Below are positions 34,432 to 46,705 of a stretch of DNA of 64,000 nucleotides, one piece after another (the stretch's first letter is position 1; each line of letters starts with the position of its first letter). The stretch covers positions 1 to 64,000 of the forward strand of contig JAQGDQ010001054.1 of NCBI GenBank assembly GCA_030141605.1. Reading direction: 5' to 3'. The notes under the pieces are model-generated. The model was given only the letters and a program-made list of their open reading frames with translations. It had not been told where the DNA came from and searched no databases. This DNA comes from Tubiluchus corallicola. Taxonomy: Eukaryota > Priapulida > Priapulimorpha > Priapulimorphida > Tubiluchidae. Both the position numbers and the translations under genes were made by a program.

Positions 34432-34955
34432 GACAATGGAGTGTGCGTCAAGAGAGTCAGTTATTGATCACATTGATGGAGCTGCAGCGACGCCTGTGGC
34501 TGAGCAGTCCGATCCTTGAACGTCTCCAGGGTGCACATCTCCTGGGCAAGGTATATGGAGATCCTGAGTTGCCCAGACAAGAGGACCCCCCTCTCTTCCT
34601 CCCTGGTGTAGTCCAAAGGAAAGCGGAGCGATAGGTTTGGCACCAGGTTGGCTGCAGGAGCTGCCGGAGTCAGTGAGCATGCTGCACTGCTCCGCCTTCG
34701 GGGCTCCACTCCTGATTTGGAAGGTTTACTCCTCTACACATGGCCGTTGGGTCACTTGACCTCCTCCACCCTCTAGCCGTTGGCTGCTTGTGCAGCTCCT
34801 CCGCCTAGTGTCGAGATACAGTGTGGGCATCCCGCAAGCCTACAGCACCTTGTATCCCTAGGCGGTCACCCATCCAAGTACTAACCAGACTATACATTGC
34901 TTAACTTCGGTGATCAGACGAGAACCGGTGTTTTCAACGTGATTTGGCCGTAGTC
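34432..34955 (-). mobile_element. 5S-rRNA-headed SINE-like element, copy A
   Basis: Minus strand: a near-complete 5S rRNA head (34955-34838) continues into a ~405-bp relatively GC-rich body that is shared along its length with 49495-50020, then into a trinucleotide tail. No run of four T occurs in the body on the transcribed strand, so RNA polymerase III started by the 5S internal promoter could read through. This matches the layout of SINE3-type elements. An orphan 5S gene plus spacer is the alternative. Confidence 0.7.
34838..34955 (-). rRNA. 5S rRNA-derived sequence (head of SINE copy A)
   Basis: About 118 nt match the 5S consensus end to end: GACTACGGCCA at the 5' end, GATCACCGAAGTTAAGCAA (box A), GGTTAGTACTTGGATGGGTG (box C), and GGTGCTGTAGGC at the 3' end. 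The expected T-run terminator is absent directly downstream. It is therefore probably not a normal 5S gene. Confidence 0.75.
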
Positions 34956-34959
34956 TAGT

Positions 34960-35800
34960 ATGACAAAACTTCTCTGGATTTTGGGCTACCGTACCTCGCT
35001 CACAAAGCTCATTTCGGGACAGTCCAATGATCTGAATTTCAAATGGACCTCTCAGTCTTTGTCAAAGTTGAAGTATGTCATCATCAATGCCCTCGAGTAA
35101 GCGAGATGGGGTGACTGTGACTACACCTTCATGAACGAAGAAGAGTTTACATTTCTGTCACGCCATATAAAAGTTATTTTCGTTGACATCATTAAACTGT
35201 CTGTTAGCTTTTAGACACGTATGTCCTCGGGGACAATTAATCATGTGGGCAGTGTGTCAAATGTATGCGTTTATTACATCCCGCAGGGGGTAGACTTGGT
35301 ATGATGCAAAGAAGAACTCATCAAAAGAGATAATATTGGATATTTTGCGTCATCAACATGGAGATTAACATGAATAGAATTTGATCGATAAAAAACATCA
35401 GAGTGAAAGGAGATTTTAGAAAAAGTGACATTTCAGAGAACGATTGCGAGCTATCATAAAAAAAGAATTTTTTTTACTATACTTTCTATTTGTTCTTGTT
35501 TCTTTTTTCTTCTTTCACTTCAAGATAATTCACAGTAGACTGGAGAAGACTGAAATGTCGTGTCTATTCGTTCGCGTGATAACATTTATTGTGTTGTTAA
35601 AAATGTATACTATTACACTGTAATCTGTATTAATGTATCTATGCTATACTATATCAGTAATACTAACTGTAGTGTTATTAGGCCGAATTTTTCTTACGAA
35701 AAGAAAAAACGGTAAAATTAAATTCAGGTTGCGCAAGGAAAGTATCAAGGAGCGATGGCACATTAAGTCTGTCATGTCAAATTCAAGTCTTCGGCAATTT
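34960..35800. other. Intergenic, nothing recognised
   Basis: No supported gene or repeat. Confidence 0.4.
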
Positions 35801-35802
35801 TG

Positions 35803-35880
<78 letters not shown>

Positions 35881-35984
35881 ATATGTATATGTATGCATAT
35901 GTATTGTATTTATGTATATATGTATATGTATATAAATATATACGCATACATACATACAATCATACACACACACACACACACACG

Positions 35985-36017
<33 letters not shown>

Positions 36018-36050
36018 ATAAACACATATACATACTCACACACATATATA
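35803..36050. repeat. (GT)n then (ATGTAT)n, (CA)n and (TA)n microsatellite
   Basis: GT repeat 35803-35876, TATG-type 35877-35960, CA 35965-35983, TA 35985-36006, and a further GT/CA mix. Confidence 0.95.
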
Positions 36051-36458
36051 TATCTGTCTCTTTTTTCTACATTACAGCAGGGCTTCTATTGCAGCAGCTC
36101 GTTTTTATAAAATTGTTGCTCTGAGAGCAACATGGTTATGTAATACATGACTATTTACTAATATAACTAGACTTTATTTAAATTTAGGACCATAATTTTT
36201 AATTCAAATGAACATTATTACCTGCCTTAGGAGAAAAAATGTACTTTACTAACAAGATGATGGCGACGACGATGACGATTATGACAATGTTGCCTATCGT
36301 GAAGGCTGTTTAAATGGCTTCAACGCCAGCTTTTCAACGGCCTCAAAGAAAAAAAAATGTCTATCTATACCGATTCGTAAATATCTGTTTGTTTAACATC
36401 TTAAATTACAATGTATTAACAAATTGAATCACTTTTAATTGGTTATTTTTTTGTTTTT

Positions 36459-36460
36459 AG
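36459..36460 (+). other. 3' splice site before the Gln-rich exon
   Basis: GGTTATTTTTTTGTTTTTAG ends at 36460, a strong polypyrimidine tract with AG. The frame is open from the first base after it, which suggests an upstream coding exon rather than a 5' UTR exon. Confidence 0.65.
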
Positions 36461-37372
36461 GCGTTGATGCTAGGTGGCGCATTATCGCAGGGCTTCAACA
36501 ATGCCATATCGCTTGGACGACGATTCTCCACCAACACGTTGCCTCAGACGCAGGGCTTTGTTCAACAAAGAGCGAGGGGGGATCAAATTTTTCCCTTAAC
36601 AAATAGATTTCAGCAGCGACCGGGAGTGGTTGACCCCAGCGCTTTCAATGTCCTGGGGCAGCAATTCGTCCAACCCACATCTAACCAACAGCTGAGCTTT
36701 TCTCGAGGTGGTAACCAGTTAGGGAGGAGCTCCTTCAACTCCGGGCAGACGCTGAGCACAAATGATAGGTTCCTAGGCTTGGCCCGACCCGGAATCAACG
36801 TGCAGACGCCCAGGGGACAAAACTTCTTGCCGCCCAGTCAACAGTCTAACCAGGACAGGAGATTCCTAACCATACAGGACTTCAACAATGGTGGCCGGGG
36901 TAGGGGTCGTGGCAGAGCAAATCCTGGAAATTTTGTCGCGTTTCGCAATCAACAACCGAGAGCTCCCAACTTCCAGTCTGCACAGCCGCGTGGACCACCC
37001 CAGCAAATTGTACAGCTGGGCACAGGCCAGAATTTGCGTCAGCAGGTCGCTAACCAACAACAGCAGACACGACTTCCACAAGCTTTTCGCATTGCGGAAC
37101 AGTTCCAGAACTCCGGTCCAAGATTCGGCCTGCGACAACAACAGGGCATTCCACTGACAATCATTGACCAACAGCGGGCACAGATTCAGCAGCAACAGCA
37201 GATTCAGCAACAATTTCCACAGCGACAGCAACAGCTCCTCCAAACGCAACAACAGTTGCCAAGTTTTCGTACCCAAACTCCGGTGCAGACACAACCATTG
37301 TTCAGGCAGCAAGTGCAAGTCCAGCAACTTCCTTCTAGAGGACAACAGCAAATACAACAGCCTGTGCAGCAA

Positions 37373-37404
<32 letters not shown>

Positions 37405-39388
37405 GCCACAACAGCAACGATCTACGCGTGAGCAACAGATAGCCTTACAACAACAGCAACAATTAGCACAGCAAAGGCAAGAAATAGAAGAAAGGATGGC
37501 AAAAAGGATGGAAGAATTCAAAAGCCGACCAGGTTTGCAGCCACCTAATAACGTTCCAGTGTTACAACGTCCAGAAGTGTCGGAGTCGGATCGACTAGAT
37601 GCACTTGGACAACAAACCCGCATACAAATTAACCAACTGCCAGCATCACAGACGCAAGAAGCTCAAGCACAAAACCGACTTCCAACCGCCCAACTCCCAC
37701 AACCACGGCCGCCTCAACCAATTGAGCAAACTCGACAAGCGCAGGCCTTGCCAAATGGCAGGACTCAGGTAGTACAACCTCGACAACCAATTCAGCAGCA
37801 GCAAATCCAAATCAGACAAGATCCCTCACGGGGTCGTCAGTTCCAACAGGTACAGGTTCAACAGGGACTTCGTGCTCCTCAAGCAATTCGTTTAGTTCAG
37901 GACCTTAATGCTCGCAGTTTGACTCAAACCGGTGCAAGGCAGATCCCGTCGCAAATACAGACGTCTCAACCACGAACTTTGCCCTTTCCAGGGCTGCGCC
38001 AAAGGCTGATAACCAACCAGCAACTTCCCCAACAACAACGGCAACAGCAGCAGCAGACTCAACTGCCTCACCAGCAGATTTTGCAGCGGCAACGCGGGTT
38101 TCCACAGCAACGGATACAAACGCAGCCATTCCCGCAGCCACAAACGTTTCAGTCACGACAAATTACTCAGCCACGCGTCCAGTTCCCAACAACTCAACTC
38201 GGAAGAACACAGTTCCCCAGGACACAGTTTTCCAGGGCGCAGTTTCCCAGAACTCAAATCCAGCAGACTTCGTTCCCAAGAGCCCAAGGTATTCAGTTTC
38301 CACAAAGATTCTCCAGAAATCGCCAAAGTGCACAAGACCGACAGGCTCAGAGGTTAAAATCCTTTGATATTGGAAATACTCTGCAGACAGCTCTGCAGAC
38401 AAACGAAGATGGTTCACAGGCAGATCTGCAGGCATTGGCAGATGCTGCATTTGATCAAACCATTGGTAGGACAACTCTTCCTCCAGCCCCAACTACACGC
38501 AAACCAAGGTCCCCAGATGATCTGTTTAATTTTCAATTTGCCGGAGGCTTTGCCTTGTCGGGTAGAGACCAGGGAAGCGGACTGAAAATTGACCGATCGC
38601 CTTCGTTGCAGTTTGGAACAGATCTGAAGCAGCTGGGATTCAATTCTCAAACTCTTAACGGTCTCACTTTCTTTGACTTCCAAGGTCAAAGGGCTATTGC
38701 CCAGAGAATAGCCGCAGAGCAAGAGGAAAGAAGGCGGCGCGTAAACGAAGCTAGAGCTGCAAGAGGGCTTCCGCCTCTAGAGGTGACGACGACAACAGAA
38801 AAACCTCGAGTTAACTCCTTTTCTCAAGGATTTGCAAGAACTTTTGGGGTGGGTGATGATGGCCAACAGACCGATTCGCAGTTGATTGACCTGGGCAGCG
38901 GAAGAGTGGTATCCAGCCAACCCATTCAATCGCAAGCAAGAAGTCGCGTGCCATCGTCCCAGCAGACAATTGCAAGACAGACGCAGCCTAGTTCATCTAG
39001 AAGTCGCGTGCCGGCATCTCGGACAACTTCAAGACAAACACAACCAACCGCATCATCTCGGACGTCAACTTCGGCGCGTCGTCAACAAACAGTCGCTCAG
39101 ACAAGACCTCGACCCACACTGCCAACCAGAACATCCATAGCAACGCAGACGAGGACGCAACCTACAGCGCAAACTATACCAATCAGCATTGCGCGGGCGC
39201 AGCCAACTGCGCAGACGCAGACGAGGCCGCAGTCAACTGCGCAGACGCAGACAAGGCCACAGCCAACACTTCAGTCCACCATTGCTTCGCAACCATCATC
39301 CTCATCAACTGCCCAGCAAACAGAGCCTAAACCCACAGAAGCCAAGCGAGCCCCAGAAGACGAAAATGGAGAAAATGAAAGTCGATGA
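36461..39388 (+). CDS. Large Gln-rich low-complexity protein (probable last exon)
   Basis: A 973-residue frame from the ATG at 36467; the exon is open from 36461, so the true N-terminus may be in an unseen upstream exon. Composition is dominated by Gln, Arg, Pro, Thr and Ser. Parts (counted from the ATG): RGRGRGR near residue 145; a pure Gln run near 301-313 made of mixed CAG/CAA codons; a helical EIEERMAKRMEEFKSR near 336-352; FPRTQF-type hexapeptides near 575-600; a more complex segment ~665-775 (FNFQFAGGFALSG; then FDFQGQRAIAQRIAAEQEER); and a C-terminal TAQTQTRPQ-type repeat near 900-940. The stop is TGA and AATAAA lies at 39510. I do not recognise the family. The look is that of an extracellular structural or matrix protein, or a Q-rich nuclear protein; neither can be decided. 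The less repetitive central segment argues for selection on the protein. Confidence 0.85.
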
Positions 39389-39509
39389 AATACTCGTCGT
39401 ATTTATGCTTTTAAATCAAATCGAATATAATGTATTAAATATTTCATTACGAGTCAAAGCAAGATAAATTCTGTCAGTGTGGTGTTGCCATCTAGTGGCA
39501 GAAATGATA

Positions 39510-39515
39510 AATAAA
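39510..39515 (+). terminator. Putative polyadenylation signal of Gln-rich gene
   Basis: AATAAA ~120 nt after the stop codon, the first canonical hexamer downstream. Confidence 0.6.
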
Positions 39516-39529
39516 GATGCGTAAATTTG

Positions 39530-40555
39530 AAAAACAAGTCCCTTCTTTTATACAATTTTTTGTTTCATCTGTTGGTTTACTTCCAGAAAATTCCAAACAA
39601 GTGGCAGAGAGAGAGGTTTAGATTTAGATTAATTTTGACTGCTAGGCAAAGAGCTCACAAGTTTATTATTCGAAATCTTATCAATGTCTGTCTGTACATA
39701 CTGAAATGTGAATTATTTTCAAAAATAAAATTTTATATTGGTGTAAGAATTTTGGGGACAGTGCGTCTTTTGATTTTAGTTACAATCTTAGTTCGATTAT
39801 TGTTTTTGCTAACTGAAATAATAGTACATTCGGATCTCGGTTTGCCAGACGTGTGCCAGACAGAAGCGCGCAGACGTCGGCCTGAATTTGCCTTATTACC
39901 GATACTAAACTAATACAGTAGGCGCCGTGTATTAGACTCACGGTAAAGTAGAATCAATCGTCTGATTGTCTCAAAAACGTCTAGTACGGGCCGCTACTAT
40001 GCAAAACTACATAAAAGCTGTCGGCAATTGACTTTGACTCAAATAACTCTGCATAATTGATTCTATATTTTTCTGCACATCCTTAAATAAGATACTTTTG
40101 TGTGACCAATGAGCTTTTACTATCTTTATATCGTCTTACTTATGTCTTGCCACTTGAACACGGTGAAATGAAGCGTCTTTAACAAGGCGTCTTAACTACA
40201 TCTGCCACGTGACATATGGGTAAGGTAAAGTCGTCTGCCGCACCAGTTTGATAACATCAGGTTGTTTTACATGGACATTACTTAATTATGCATTAGTCCG
40301 TGCTTAGAGTGATTTACTAGCAGGATCTTGTTTATGAACAAGAAAAAATGAACTAGGTAAGGTTCTAGCTAGCAGTTAAAACTGTTACTATTACAACAGC
40401 TTGGGTTAGAAGGCGTTGTCAAGTGTACACAAATGTGTTGTCTGGTACACCTAACCTTTGACCTTTTCACGATCATCATTATTGTTTTACTCATGAAATA
40501 ATACGGTCCTTGCAATTAGAAGGACATTTTTGTAAAGACTTTTTTCCAATAAAGA
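39530..40555. other. Intergenic, nothing recognised
   Basis: No supported feature. Confidence 0.4.
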
Positions 40556-40561
40556 ATTGTG

Positions 40562-41030
<469 letters not shown>

Positions 41031-41039
41031 GTACGGTGT

Positions 41040-41700
41040 TTCGGACGTCACTGAAAATAATTTTAAATTTTTTTAGTTTTTAGTGATTATTAAATGTTTT
41101 AAGCTGCCCTGCCATTACTAAAATTACATTATATATAAAAAACGTGTTATATCGGTATGAAAAATACTCGAGCACTTTGTAGCCAAATTCTGAGTTTATT
41201 TCTGTTCTAACTGCTGTTGATTTTTAATATTTTTTTGAAAACACCAATGAACTTTTCAAACGCAGTTATAACAGAGATGCCCCCACCACCTACCCGTCCC
41301 CCCTGGTGGCTGACTTGTTGTTTTCCCACTTGTGTTATGCCATGCTGGTTGCTAAAAGCATTGGTCTAATGGAAATATGAACAAAACTTTGTGCCCATAT
41401 TGTAATGAACAACCGTATTTAGGAGCCGTAATGGAAGAAGAATTAGCTCACAAATAATCCCTGCCATATTTGTGGCTTGAATGTATGCAGTAAACAGGTA
41501 CAGGTGCTCAATGATGTAGCTTAACGAATGGATTGTAATAATGATGTCATGTTAACGGTTTGCTAAAAAACAACATGGCTTCATGGAATACTGGAAAATT
41601 ACGTTAAAACAACAAGCTTGCAGGTAAGGTTCATCTACAGGTATACTTATTGTATACACATATATTAGAAATAGGTATACTAATAGATGATGTATATATA
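41040..41700. other. Intergenic, nothing recognised
   Basis: No supported feature; a short TA run at 41690-41706. Confidence 0.4.
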
Positions 41701-41706
41701 TATATA

Positions 41707-42377
41707 TGGAACGCTAAAGTGAAATTTAATGTTTATTTTTGAATATTAACAAACAAATTTTGAATATTCATGAATTATTTTTAATATTAATAAATCAGTT
41801 TTGAACATTCACAATTCATTTATTAATATTAACGAATCGTGATTGAACATTAAAAACCACTTATTTAGTGATATTAATAAATCATTCATGAATATTCAAA
41901 ATTGACATGTTAATATTTACTCCTGATTGATTTGTTAATATTAAAAAATGAATTTTGAATATTTAAAACTAATTTTTAATATTCATAATTCATTTACTAA
42001 TATTAACAAATCACAAATGAATACCAAACATTACTTATTAGTAATATTAATAAATAATTCATGAATATTCGGAATTGACATATTAATATTTATAATTGAT
42101 TTGTTAATATTAAAAAATGAATTATGAATATTCAAAACTAATTTTTAATATTCATAATTCATTTACTAATATTAACAAGTTGTTAATGAATACTAAAAAT
42201 TACTTATTAGTAATTCTGATAAATAATTCATGAATATTCAGAATTGACATATTAATATTTATAATTGAAATATTAATATCAAAAAAATAAATTATGAATA
42301 TTCAAAACTGATTATTAATATTCATAAATCATTTATTAATATTAAAAATAAGCACTAAATTCAACTTTAGAGTTCCA
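41707..42377. mobile_element. AT-rich MITE with 25-bp TIRs and TA target
   Basis: Left end TGGAACGCTAAAGTGAAATT and right end AACTTTAGAGTTCCA are inverted repeats of about 25 bp with few mismatches. TA flanks both sides (41705-41706, 42378-42379). The 671-bp interior is a tandem and inverted mosaic of AATATTAATA, TGAATATTCA and ATTAATATT motifs, period about 180 bp. TA duplications suggest a Tc1/mariner-like driver. No transposase is present. Confidence 0.82.
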
Positions 42378-42384
42378 TAAACAT

Positions 42385-42945
42385 AGACTCTATTATAATC
42401 ATATCAATACATTTCGTGTAATTTGCCTTTTAATTACAGACTTTGAGATCCTAAATGCACAATTATTAACCCATTTTGCCAATGTTCAATACCTGTGCTG
42501 TGCTTTGAAACCACTCATGGCGTTTCCAGGCAAAACTCGTGAAAATGAACATAATTATTATAGATTGGTCACACCAACGTTTAATTATATAGGTCAGACG
42601 CTCAGGTAGAAGGTTATACCACCCAGGTGTTTGATATATTACTGACTAGAAAAATAGAAACCACTTTATTGTCATACTGCACGGGGAAAGTTGATATTTT
42701 GAAGCCTTTAAAGTGAAATGGAATTAAATTTGTCGAAAAAAATAATCATGTATTATGTTTACGTGCGAGTGATAGTTTGACACGAAGGTAAAGTGATGGA
42801 ACAATAATTTACAGCAATTATCACCTGTGCAGGTGTAAGTATAACGTGGCTTCTTCTTAAATTGTGTTAGATTGTTAACAGTTTGACAGTTTAATGGCTT
42901 CTAAGTGCTCCAGTGTTACAGGTGGAAGCGAGAAAACAAAGAATG
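42385..42945. other. Intergenic, nothing recognised
   Basis: No supported feature. Confidence 0.4.
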
Positions 42946-42967
42946 AATTGGTTCTCGTCACTGTGAT

Positions 42968-43010
42968 AGTTGTTATCGCTATCGTTGTTGTTGTTGTTGT
43001 TGCTGTTGTT

Positions 43011-43067
<57 letters not shown>

Positions 43068-43475
43068 CTTGTTCTTGTTGTTTTTGTTGCTGTCGCTGTC
43101 ACTGTGACTATCGATGTTGTTGTCATCGTTGTTGTTGTTATTGTTGTTGTTGTTGTTGTTGTTGTTGTTATTGTTGTCGTTGTCGTTGTTGCTGTCACTG
43201 TCGATGTTGCTGTTGTCGTTGTTCTTGCTGTTGTTGTTGCGTCTACTAACAGTTGACGTGAAATGTATTAACCTGGTACTATTTATTTATACTCTTGTTT
43301 GCTTGTTTGTTTGTTTGTCTGCGTGTCTTTCTGTTTGCTTGTTTGTCAGTCTCTTTGAATGTTTGTTTGTTTGTTTGTTTATTTCATTGACTGTCTGCTC
43401 TTTCTTCGTTTTTTTTTGCTTTTTATAAGTCAGCCTGTCAGTCTGTTTGTATGTTTGTTTGTTTGCAGGATCAGT
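42968..43475. repeat. (GTT)n tract followed by (TTTG)n / (CTGT)n
   Basis: GTT/GTC/GCT trinucleotides to 43250, then TTTG/CTTG tetranucleotides 43290-43470. Confidence 0.95.
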
Positions 43476-43924
43476 CCTTGACGTACTTAAAGGAAAGTGG
43501 TTAGAATTTTCTCTTTTTATTTTTTTTTTCTATTATATAATTTTGGGCGTCATGTAAATATGTTACTAATTATATTTGTAAATATGGCAATGGTCTGATT
43601 GTGTTGTTTAGTAGATATATATATCCAAGATATATATATATTGTTTAGTATATATATATATATAAGCAGTTATCTAATACCTAAGGCAAGTACCAAATTC
43701 GGCAATCACGTGACCAGCAAGGGATAATCATGGAGAGACACGCACTTCAACCTGTTCCGAAACGTCAAGAGAACGTAGCGTGGACGGAAGTGATATAAAC
43801 ACTCGAGTTTAATTATCTGTGATGTATCCCACAAGGCATTGCAGCTGAATATCATATTAAGCCTAGTACGCGTGACCAGTGCTAGTCGCGAGAAAATGTT
43901 AAAATTTTCTGAGCGACACACGTG

Positions 43925-44605
43925 ATTGTGTTTAAAATTAATTGTTATTCGTTTTAGTCTGGTTGCCTTTACTAATTTGCTTAGCACGGTGTTACTGCGC
44001 GGTGTCTAACCATCTGTCCAAGGTTTGTTACGCTGCATGCTGTCCAAGCACTGTCCAATCCAATCCAAGCCGAAAGTGACATGCGAACACTAAATTGTGT
44101 TTAAAATTAATTGTTATTCGTTTTAGTCTGGCTGCCCTTACTAATTTGCTTAGCACGGTGTTACTGCAGTCTGTCTAACTGTCTGTGCAATGTTTGTTCC
44201 GCTGCATGCTGTCCAAACCAATTCAAGCCGAGAGTGACATGCGAACACTAAATTGTGTTTAAAATTATTTGTTATTCGTTTTAGTCTGGTTGCCTTTACT
44301 AATTTGCTTAGCACGGTGTTACTGCAGTCTGTCTAACTGTCTGTCCAATGTTTGTTCCGCTGCATGCTGTCCAAGCACTGTCCAAACCAATCCAAATCGA
44401 GAGTGACAAGCGAACAGTAAACTGTGTTTAAAATTAATTATTATTCCTTTTAGTCTGGTTACCTTTACTAATTTGCTTAGCATTGTGTTACTGCAGTGTG
44501 TCTAACAGTCTGTCCAAGGTTTGTTACACTGCATGCTGTCCAAGCACTTTCCAAACCAATCCAAGCCGAGAGTGCTGTTGACAAGCCACTGGTACAGCAA
44601 AGTTT
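43925..44605. repeat. ~165-bp tandem repeat, 4 copies
   Basis: TGTGTTTAAAATTAATTGTT, CTTTACTAATTTGCTTAGCA and CCGCTGCATGCTGTCCAAGC recur in order starting near 43926, 44096, 44254 and 44423. Confidence 0.9.
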
Positions 44606-44705
44606 AGTTTATTCCTGGATTAACTGCTGTGTTTACCTGTGTTGAGACGGATTACTTTAGTTTAGAATTTCTTCCTGTCCCGTGTCTACAACAGATGTAA
44701 TATGC

Positions 44706-44783
44706 ATATGATAATGATGATGATTATGATGATGTTACTGATAATTATGACGAAGGTAATGATGAAGGTGATGGTGATGATGT

Positions 44784-44816
<33 letters not shown>

Positions 44817-45015
44817 TGATGATGATGACGACTAAGATGACGATGATGATGATGATGATAATGTTACTGATAATGATGACGAAGATAGTGGAGAAGATGA
44901 TGGTGATGATGTTGACGACGAAGATGATGACGACGATGATGGTGATGATGTTGACGACGACGATGATGATTATGATGATGTTACTGATAATGATGACGAA
45001 GATAACGATGATTGA
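44706..45015. repeat. GATGAT/GACGAC degenerate microsatellite
   Basis: Trinucleotides with a longer internal period: GATAATGATGACGAAGATA recurs. Confidence 0.95.
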
Positions 45016-45019
45016 GTTG

Positions 45020-45560
45020 GCTTTCCTTTAAATCGGCACCGGTAGACTTATTCCGAAAGCTGTAACATCTGTGCATGTCGGCCATGCTTGTTTGTTCATG
45101 ATTGTCTAACAATTCTAATTTATCAAACTGTCATGAACTAATCACACGAACATTGCATAAGCTTCACATAATTGTCATTGCTGTTGCGCATGCGCAGAAC
45201 TTTACTGCCAAATCTCATTAGACAGGCTACCCACCTGATGCGCAGTATAACTCATGACAATTAACCCACCATAATTTATTTGATGGTGGAGCTATGCAGG
45301 ACAGGTCGGTGTGCGTGATCGTAGAAGTGAAATGAAGCCTGTCTGGACAGGTAGGTGTGGTGAAGCCCGTCTGTGAGTCAGTGGGAGGTGGACAGTGAGA
45401 ATTTTCACAGTAGTTGCCTACAGGAAAGTGGACAGTGATGTAATTAGTTCGTGGTAGTTATGATAAATTACATATATGCAAGGGGATTTGAAGCTTAGAG
45501 AAGCGAACATATTAGGAAGGTAGGTACTGCTTTTGCATGTTGTTTGTAGAGATGAATTCC
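45020..45560. other. Intergenic, nothing recognised
   Basis: No supported feature. Confidence 0.4.
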
Positions 45561-45570
45561 AAGAAAGACT

Positions 45571-46068
45571 AAAGGTGTATTCAGACTACAGAGTTTTCTC
45601 TGAGTGTGAGAGTAAACTCGCAAGGTTGAACTGCTATGCGAGTTCTTTCTGAGAGTGAACTCGCAAAGGTGAACTGCTATGCGAGTTCTTTCTGAGAGTA
45701 ACTCGCAAGGTTGAACTGCTGTGCGAGTTCTCTCTGAGAGTAAACTCGCAAGGTGGGACTGCTATACGAGTTCTCTCTGAGAGTAAACACGCAAGGGTGA
45801 ACTGCCATGCGAGTTGTCTGTGAGTAAACACGCAAGGTTGAACTGCTATGCGGGTTCTCTCTGAGAGTAAACTCGCAAGGTTGAACTGCTATGCGAGTTC
45901 TCTCTGAGAGTAAACTCGGAAGTGTGAACTGCTTTGCCAGCTCTTCCGTCCAAGTTCGCGAGTTGGGGAGAATTCTCTTGCGAGTTACTTGCAGACATAC
46001 TCTATTCTTTGCGAGAACTCTTACAGAGAACTCTGCAAAGAAAACTCTCTAGTGTGAACGCGCCATAA
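45571..46068. mobile_element. Family E element with TIRs and 57-bp subterminal array
   Basis: Left end GTGTATTCAGACTACAGAGTTTTC and right end (reverse) GGCGCGTTCACACTAGAGAG are inverted repeats. Inside, six units of about 57 bp carry GAGAGTAAACTCGCAAGG then TTGAACTGCTATGCGAGTTC. Such internal motif arrays can bind transposase in some families. A minus-strand 65-codon frame is repeat-made. Confidence 0.7.
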
Positions 46069-46327
46069 CAAACCTGTACCTAACAAATACTTTCAATGTA
46101 AATAACTTTTATATCCTATTCTGAGTTTTTCTTTCCGGTAGTCCTTTAGTAAGCTATGAACTAAAAATCATCGCATTTCTTCCGGTACAGTTATGCATTG
46201 GTTCTGCTAACAATTTTAATTATTTTAATTAACACTTGAAAGAGTTGTGTATATTTGGTGATGCACTTATCTTTTCCTGCCAAACTGCACTCCTACAAAG
46301 CTTACAGGCAGGACTGGGTTATCATAT

Positions 46328-46705
46328 TGTAACGGAACCGGGATCCAGCGCGGATCCGTCTCAGGATGTATAGGGCGACACACAAGTTATGAAATATCAC
46401 AGCAAACGAGAAAAGTTGAAAGATCCAGAAGACGAGCATAAAATAAACTTTATTGCATAACTAGTAGCTTCAAAAGAATTACATGAGAACAGACTTTTGT
46501 TTAAAAGTTAGCAAGCCTAGAGCATTCATCTTTACAGACAGAAAGTCCAAGTTGAAATCGTCAAATTACTGCATGCATTCTGTTTTATACAGGTAGATTT
46601 TCATTACTGGAGTTACCTATACCTATTAGGACTGGATCCTTACTGGGCTTCTCAACCATACCCATTATTAACATTAGGGGGTGGTCAAAATCTGCCTTTG
46701 TAACA
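46328..46705 (-). mobile_element. Solo-LTR candidate (378 bp)
   Basis: On the minus strand it begins TGTTACAAAGGCAG and ends GGTTCCGTTACA, with TG...CA termini. It has a TATA-like CTGTATAAAACAG in the first half and GCAATAAAGTTTATTT (polyA signal) in the second, the order expected in an LTR. No clean target duplication is seen and no internal coding region is adjacent. Confidence 0.5.

Noticed and set aside
34838-34955. Functional 5S rRNA gene
   Set aside because: The head is full-length but lacks the T-run terminator and continues into a body shared by another dispersed copy, so an element head is more likely.
36254-36310. Signal-peptide-like exon (ATGATGGCGACGACG...) for the Gln-rich gene
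   Set aside because: No acceptable 5' splice donor follows and the sequence is partly an ATG/ACG repeat.
36866-37435. Minus-strand 189-codon Leu-rich frame inside the Gln-rich gene
   Set aside because: Shadow of CAG/CAA codons on the opposite strand.
46328-46705. Complete LTR retrotransposon
   Set aside because: No gag, protease, RT or integrase and no second LTR with an interior; only a solo-LTR candidate is supported.
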